This document shows positions 37,265 through 40,468 of a DNA stretch of 40,468 nt, one piece after another; position 1 is the first letter of the stretch; each line of letters starts with the position of its first letter. Position numbers and translations under genes: made by a program. Source of the stretch: Nitrosomonas sp. Nm34. Lineage in GTDB: Bacteria > Pseudomonadota > Gammaproteobacteria > Burkholderiales > Nitrosomonadaceae. The stretch is taken from NCBI RefSeq assembly GCF_900113925.1, contig NZ_FORD01000027.1, positions 1 through 40,468 of the forward strand, given 5' to 3'. The notes below the pieces were generated by a model. That model was given only the letters and a program-made list of their open reading frames with translations. It did not search any database and had not been told where the DNA came from.

Positions 37265-39109
37265 TCAGCGAATCCCATCACACATCGCTTCTTCCACTAC
37301 CTTCAGGAATTGATTACCATAGCGCGCCAACTTGGCTTGACCTACTCCACTGATACACCCCAATTCAGTAAGATTACCCGGGCGTTGATGGAAAATTTCA
37401 AGCAAGGTACTATCATGAAAGATAACATAAGGCGGTACCCCTTGCTCGCGAGCAAGCTGCATGCGCATGGCTTTGAGTGCTTGCCAAAGCGGATCTTCAT
37501 TAGCAGCGGCAAAAGCTTCACGTGTGCGTGATGCACGTTCAGCATGGCTCGTAGTATGTTTGATAATCTCCCGGTCTTGGCGCAACCATACTTTCCTCTC
37601 ACCCCGTAGTATCGGGCGCGCTTCTTCCGTTAAATTAAGCCCACCATAAGCTTCCATCTCCACCTGTAGCAAGCCACCTGCCACGATTTGCCGGAAAACA
37701 CTACTCCATTGTTGCTGTGTTAATGCTTTGCCAATACCAAAAGTACTAAGTTGCTGGTGGCTGAACCTTTCTACTTGAGGCGTCATCTTACCGCGCAGTA
37801 CATCAATCAGATGGCCAGCACCAAAGCGTTGCCCAGTGCGATAGACGCAGGAAAGAGCCATGCGCACCGCCTCGGTTGCATCCCAAGTATCTGCCGGGCG
37901 GAGGCAGTTATCACACTGTCCACAATTGCCGGGATGCACTTCACCAAAATAACGCAGAACAGTCTGATGGCGGCAAGCAGTGGATTCACAAAAACCCAGG
38001 AGTGCATCCAGCTTTTGCCGCTCAATACGCTTGCGGTCTTCGGAGGCATCTCCAGAATTGAGCATCTGCCGCATAGCGACGACATCACCTAAACTATAAA
38101 TCATCCATGCAGTTGCGGGCAAACCATCCCGACCGGCACGGCCAGTTTCCTGATAATAGCTCTCCATGCTTTTAGGCAAATCCAGGTGAACCACAAAGCG
38201 CACGTTAGGCTTATCTATCCCCATGCCAAAAGCTACGGTTGCCACTATGATCATCCCTTCTTCACGTAGAAATCTCCGTTGATATTGGTTACGCGTTGCA
38301 TTATCAAGACCTGCATGATAAGGCAATGCTTTCCAGCCGCGCGCTTGCAGCCATATTGCTGTTTCCTCTACCTTTTTACGCGACAAGCAATACACAATAC
38401 CCGCATCGTTGGCGTGTTCAGCTTCTAAAAAGGCTTGCAATTGCTGACGTGAATTGCTCTTGATGGCAACCCGATAACAAATATTTGGCCGGTCAAAACT
38501 AGCAATAAACTGTCGGGCATTTTCTAATGCCAAGCGATCAATAATCTCTGCACGTGTTGGGGCATCAGCAGTAGCTGTCAATGCGATGCGCGGCACGCTT
38601 GGAAAACGCTGATGTAAGACTATCAACTCACGATACTCCGGACGGAAATCATGACCCCATTGCGAGACGCAATGGGCCTCATCAATAGCAAATAATGCCA
38701 AGCTCTCACGCGCCTGTAAGCGCTCTAACAGATTCAGGAAACCCTCTGTTAACAGGCGCTCAGGTGCGACATATAGCAACTTGAGTTCGCCATTCATCAA
38801 GCGGCTGGACACTTCCCTTGCTGCTCTAGCATCCAGACTGGAATTTAAAAACTCGGCTTGTACATCAAGTTGTTTAAGGGTCTCAACCTGATCCTGCATC
38901 AATGCGATTAGTGGTGAAATGACAATAGTTACCCCTTGCCGAAGTAAGGCGGGAATCTGATAGCACAGAGATTTACCTCCGCCGGTTGGCATCAATACTA
39001 GCGCATCTCCTCCTGAAGAAACATGCTCGACAATCTCTTGCTGCTCGCCCCGAAAATCCGAGTAGCCGAATACTTCACTAAGAATTTGCTCTGCGGAAGG
39101 ACTGGACAT
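37265..39109 (-). CDS. recQ: ATP-dependent DNA helicase RecQ, 614 aa
   Basis: Superfamily 2 helicase with the RecQ motif 0 region ([17 protein letters not shown]), Walker [10 protein letters not shown] (40-48), DEAH at 143-146, motif [14 protein letters not shown], and motif [16 protein letters not shown]. Next come the RQC zinc site ([10 protein letters not shown]...NCGQCDNC, about 375-405) and a C-terminal HRDC domain (about 535-610). RecQ unwinds DNA with 3'-5' polarity in RecF-pathway repair and replication-fork rescue. Length is normal. The Shine-Dalgarno is weak. Transcription faces the split repeat and IS1111-like element 63 bp past its stop. Confidence 0.96.
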   Translation of the reverse strand: MSSPSAEQILSEVFGYSDFRGEQQEIVEHVSSGGDALVLMPTGGGKSLCYQIPALLRQGVTIVISPLIALMQDQVETLKQLDVQAEFLNSSLDARAAREVSSRLMNGELKLLYVAPERLLTEGFLNLLERLQARESLALFAIDEAHCVSQWGHDFRPEYRELIVLHQRFPSVPRIALTATADAPTRAEIIDRLALENARQFIASFDRPNICYRVAIKSNSRQQLQAFLEAEHANDAGIVYCLSRKKVEETAIWLQARGWKALPYHAGLDNATRNQYQRRFLREEGMIIVATVAFGMGIDKPNVRFVVHLDLPKSMESYYQETGRAGRDGLPATAWMIYSLGDVVAMRQMLNSGDASEDRKRIERQKLDALLGFCESTACRHQTVLRYFGEVHPGNCGQCDNCLRPADTWDATEAVRMALSCVYRTGQRFGAGHLIDVLRGKMTPQVERFSHQQLSTFGIGKALTQQQWSSVFRQIVAGGLLQVEMEAYGGLNLTEEARPILRGERKVWLRQDREIIKHTTSHAERASRTREAFAAANEDPLWQALKAMRMQLAREQGVPPYVIFHDSTLLEIFHQRPGNLTELGCISGVGQAKLARYGNQFLKVVEEAMCDGIR

Positions 39110-39273
39110 TATTAAACTAGGTAACTTATAAACTTATTTCTGGCATTTTATTGTAAACCCATTAGGATGTCAGCTTGCGTAAATATTTATGGTAGGGTCT
39201 TAGGAAATTAAGCAGTTACAAAAGTGAAGTGTCAACTTGCTGAGATGAAGTTTAAAAATAAGTGTTAATTCTA

Positions 39274-40116
39274 GGGTCTGTTGACGTTTTAAGATAAGTA
39301 TTTCATAGATAAAAACAAACTCGTAATATTGAGGTTCCTACACCACCAACAAAACGAGTTTGCGATGCCCGAATGATGCTCAATGATGAGTACGGGTCGA
39401 AGCTGGAGAAGATTCTGCTTCAAGAATCGATTGATAACAAGCGCAATCTGCGCATGACGGTAGAAGGCATACTGTATCGGGCTGTCCATGGCGCGATCTG
39501 CCCCGGGTGTTCGGCTGCTGGAATTCTATCTATAAAAGATTCAATGCATGGTCATTGAGCAGGAAATGGCTCAATGTTTTCAAAGTATTGGCTGTTGATC
39601 CGGATTGGGAATGGAGATTTATGGATGGCAGTTATGTTAAAGCGCATCAACATAGTGCGGGAGCAGCGAGTCAAGCATCGCAGGCTATCGGAAAAGCCGC
39701 GCGGGCAATACCACCAAGATCCATTTAGCAGTCGATGGTTATGGCTTGCCAGTTGAGTTTGAAATCACCGGTGGAGAAGTCAATGACTGTTCTGCCGCAC
39801 CCGATTTGATTGCCAGGTTGCCTGACGCAAAAGCAATAGTTGCAGACAAGGGCTATGACGGCGAATAGTTACGGGAACAGATAACGAAGAAGGGAGCTCG
39901 GGCTGTGATACCGGGAAAGCGCAACTCGTTGAAGGGTAATGCAGATATGGATTGGGGTTTATATCAATACCGGCATTGGGTGGAGAATGCTATTGCCCGG
40001 CTAAAACAGTACCGGGCAATAGCAACGCAATACGACAAACTGAAGCGAAATTACGAGAGTATGGTAGCCATAGCGTGTGGATATCTGTGGCTACCTATGT
40101 GAAATGTCAACAGACC
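39274..40116 (+). mobile_element. IS5-family insertion sequence, degenerate, both ends visible
   Basis: Terminal inverted repeats GGTCTGTTGACGTTT (from 39275) and AAATGTCAACAGACC (to 40116) are nearly perfect. CTAG is present at both junctions (39271-39274 and 40116-40119), a typical IS5-family target. The total of about 840 bp fits the smaller IS5 groups (IS427/IS1031 type). Confidence 0.8.
39373..40102 (+). pseudogene. IS5-family transposase, two frameshifts and a nonsense codon
   Basis: Readable pieces are NDEYGSKLEKILLQES, FGCWNSIYKRFNAWSLSRKW, FMDGSYVKAHQHSAGA (first D), VDGYGLPVEFEITGGEVND, ADKGYDGE (second D), and WVENAIARLKQYRAIATQYD (E). Frameshifts fall near 39490 and 39690, and TAG at 39866-39868 interrupts the second half. 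The DDE residues are still recognisable, so decay is fairly recent. Confidence 0.85.
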
Positions 40117-40199
40117 TAGAATCAGAGAAACAAAATTTGGGTAGTTTTTCGCCGAATTTTACCGCGACCAATACAATCTCATTGACCAGTATTTCTGTC

Positions 40200-40300
40200 C
40201 GATCTGCCAATATCATTTACCTTAAGGTGCGACAGTAAATTGAATTGATCATTGACGATCTCAATGTTCGAATATTTACGTCTCAAGTTTCGGGGTTTAA
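40200..40300 (-). pseudogene. Possible IS982 transposase scrap
   Basis: The leftward frame reads RKYSNIEIVNDQFNLLSHL, similar to the RKxSIIEIVNDxLKNIS stretch of the IS982 C-terminus seen at 15982-16250. Too short for a firm call. Confidence 0.35.
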
Positions 40301-40314
40301 AATCAAATAAAATT

Positions 40315-40468
40315 TCACTGATCACTCCTATCCAAGGCTTCTCGCTGCAAGGTAAGGTAATCTAATTGCAGAGCTTGCACAAAGAATTGATTTATGTGCG
40401 CTTCAATTACTTCCATGATTTGTTCAACGCGACAGCCAAGCTGGTGCTTGATGCCTGACAAGCCATCA
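40315..40468 (-). CDS. C-terminal 50 residues of an unknown protein, cut by window edge
   Basis: The leftward frame is open from the window end to TGA at 40315-40317. It ends with VEQIMEVIEAHINQFF, then VQALQLDYLTLQREALDRSD. It is soluble, helical and rich in Gln/Leu/Glu. No family could be recognised from this fragment, and a decayed gene is also possible. Confidence 0.45.
   Translation of the reverse strand, partial: DGLSGIKHQLGCRVEQIMEVIEAHINQFFVQALQLDYLTLQREALDRSDQ

Overview
The window looks like chromosomal DNA of a low-GC betaproteobacterium, most likely an ammonia oxidiser of the Nitrosomonas type. The grounds are the mix of genes: a Tat-exported high-potential iron-sulfur protein, an HpnN-type hopanoid transporter, a BBP2-type porin, DUF1840/DUF1328/DUF4112 stress-type proteins, and many decayed insertion sequences. 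This is an inference from family content; no rRNA or tRNA gene is present to confirm it.

Layout. 1-3.9 kb: the end of an IS630 transposase, a leftward membrane protein, a KGG-repeat stress protein, an IS4 remnant and a broken IS30 with both ends visible. 3.9-11.8 kb: TraB-like protein, DedA protein, hpnN, TauE/SafE permease and a universal stress protein. 11.8-16.9 kb: divergent bamD/rluD with overlapping start codons, a porin, a 24-residue micro-protein gene with its own terminator, an IS982 remnant and a small tyrosine phosphatase. 17-24 kb: sparse, with a histidine phosphatase, ferritin-like protein, DUF1840, HiPIP, DUF1328 and a double-BON lipoprotein. 24-30 kb: a Rad50/Mre11-like ATPase-nuclease pair and glpK. 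30-36 kb: small lipoproteins, OmpA-like protein, DUF4112, a second DUF1328 and a small membrane protein. 36-40.5 kb: an IS110-family (IS1111-like) element, recQ, a broken IS5 and the end of an unknown gene.

The most notable structure is a family of about 103-bp dispersed repeats with roughly 20-bp terminal inverted repeats, present at seven intergenic sites. Two copies have been split by insertions and rejoin to exactly 103 bp once the insert and one copy of a 3-bp flank are removed. One split was made by the IS1111-like element, whose long non-coding 3' part can fold into a stem-loop displaying 8 nt identical to the target beside the insertion. The other was made by a 199-bp segment with a TTA duplication.

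Functionally, the intact genes are mainly envelope and stress maintenance (BamD, porin, OmpA, HpnN, DedA, BON, DUF1328, DUF4112, KGG) plus DNA repair (RecQ, SbcCD-like). There is no long operon; the only tight pairs are the ATPase/nuclease operon and the bamD/rluD divergence. No transposase in the window is intact.
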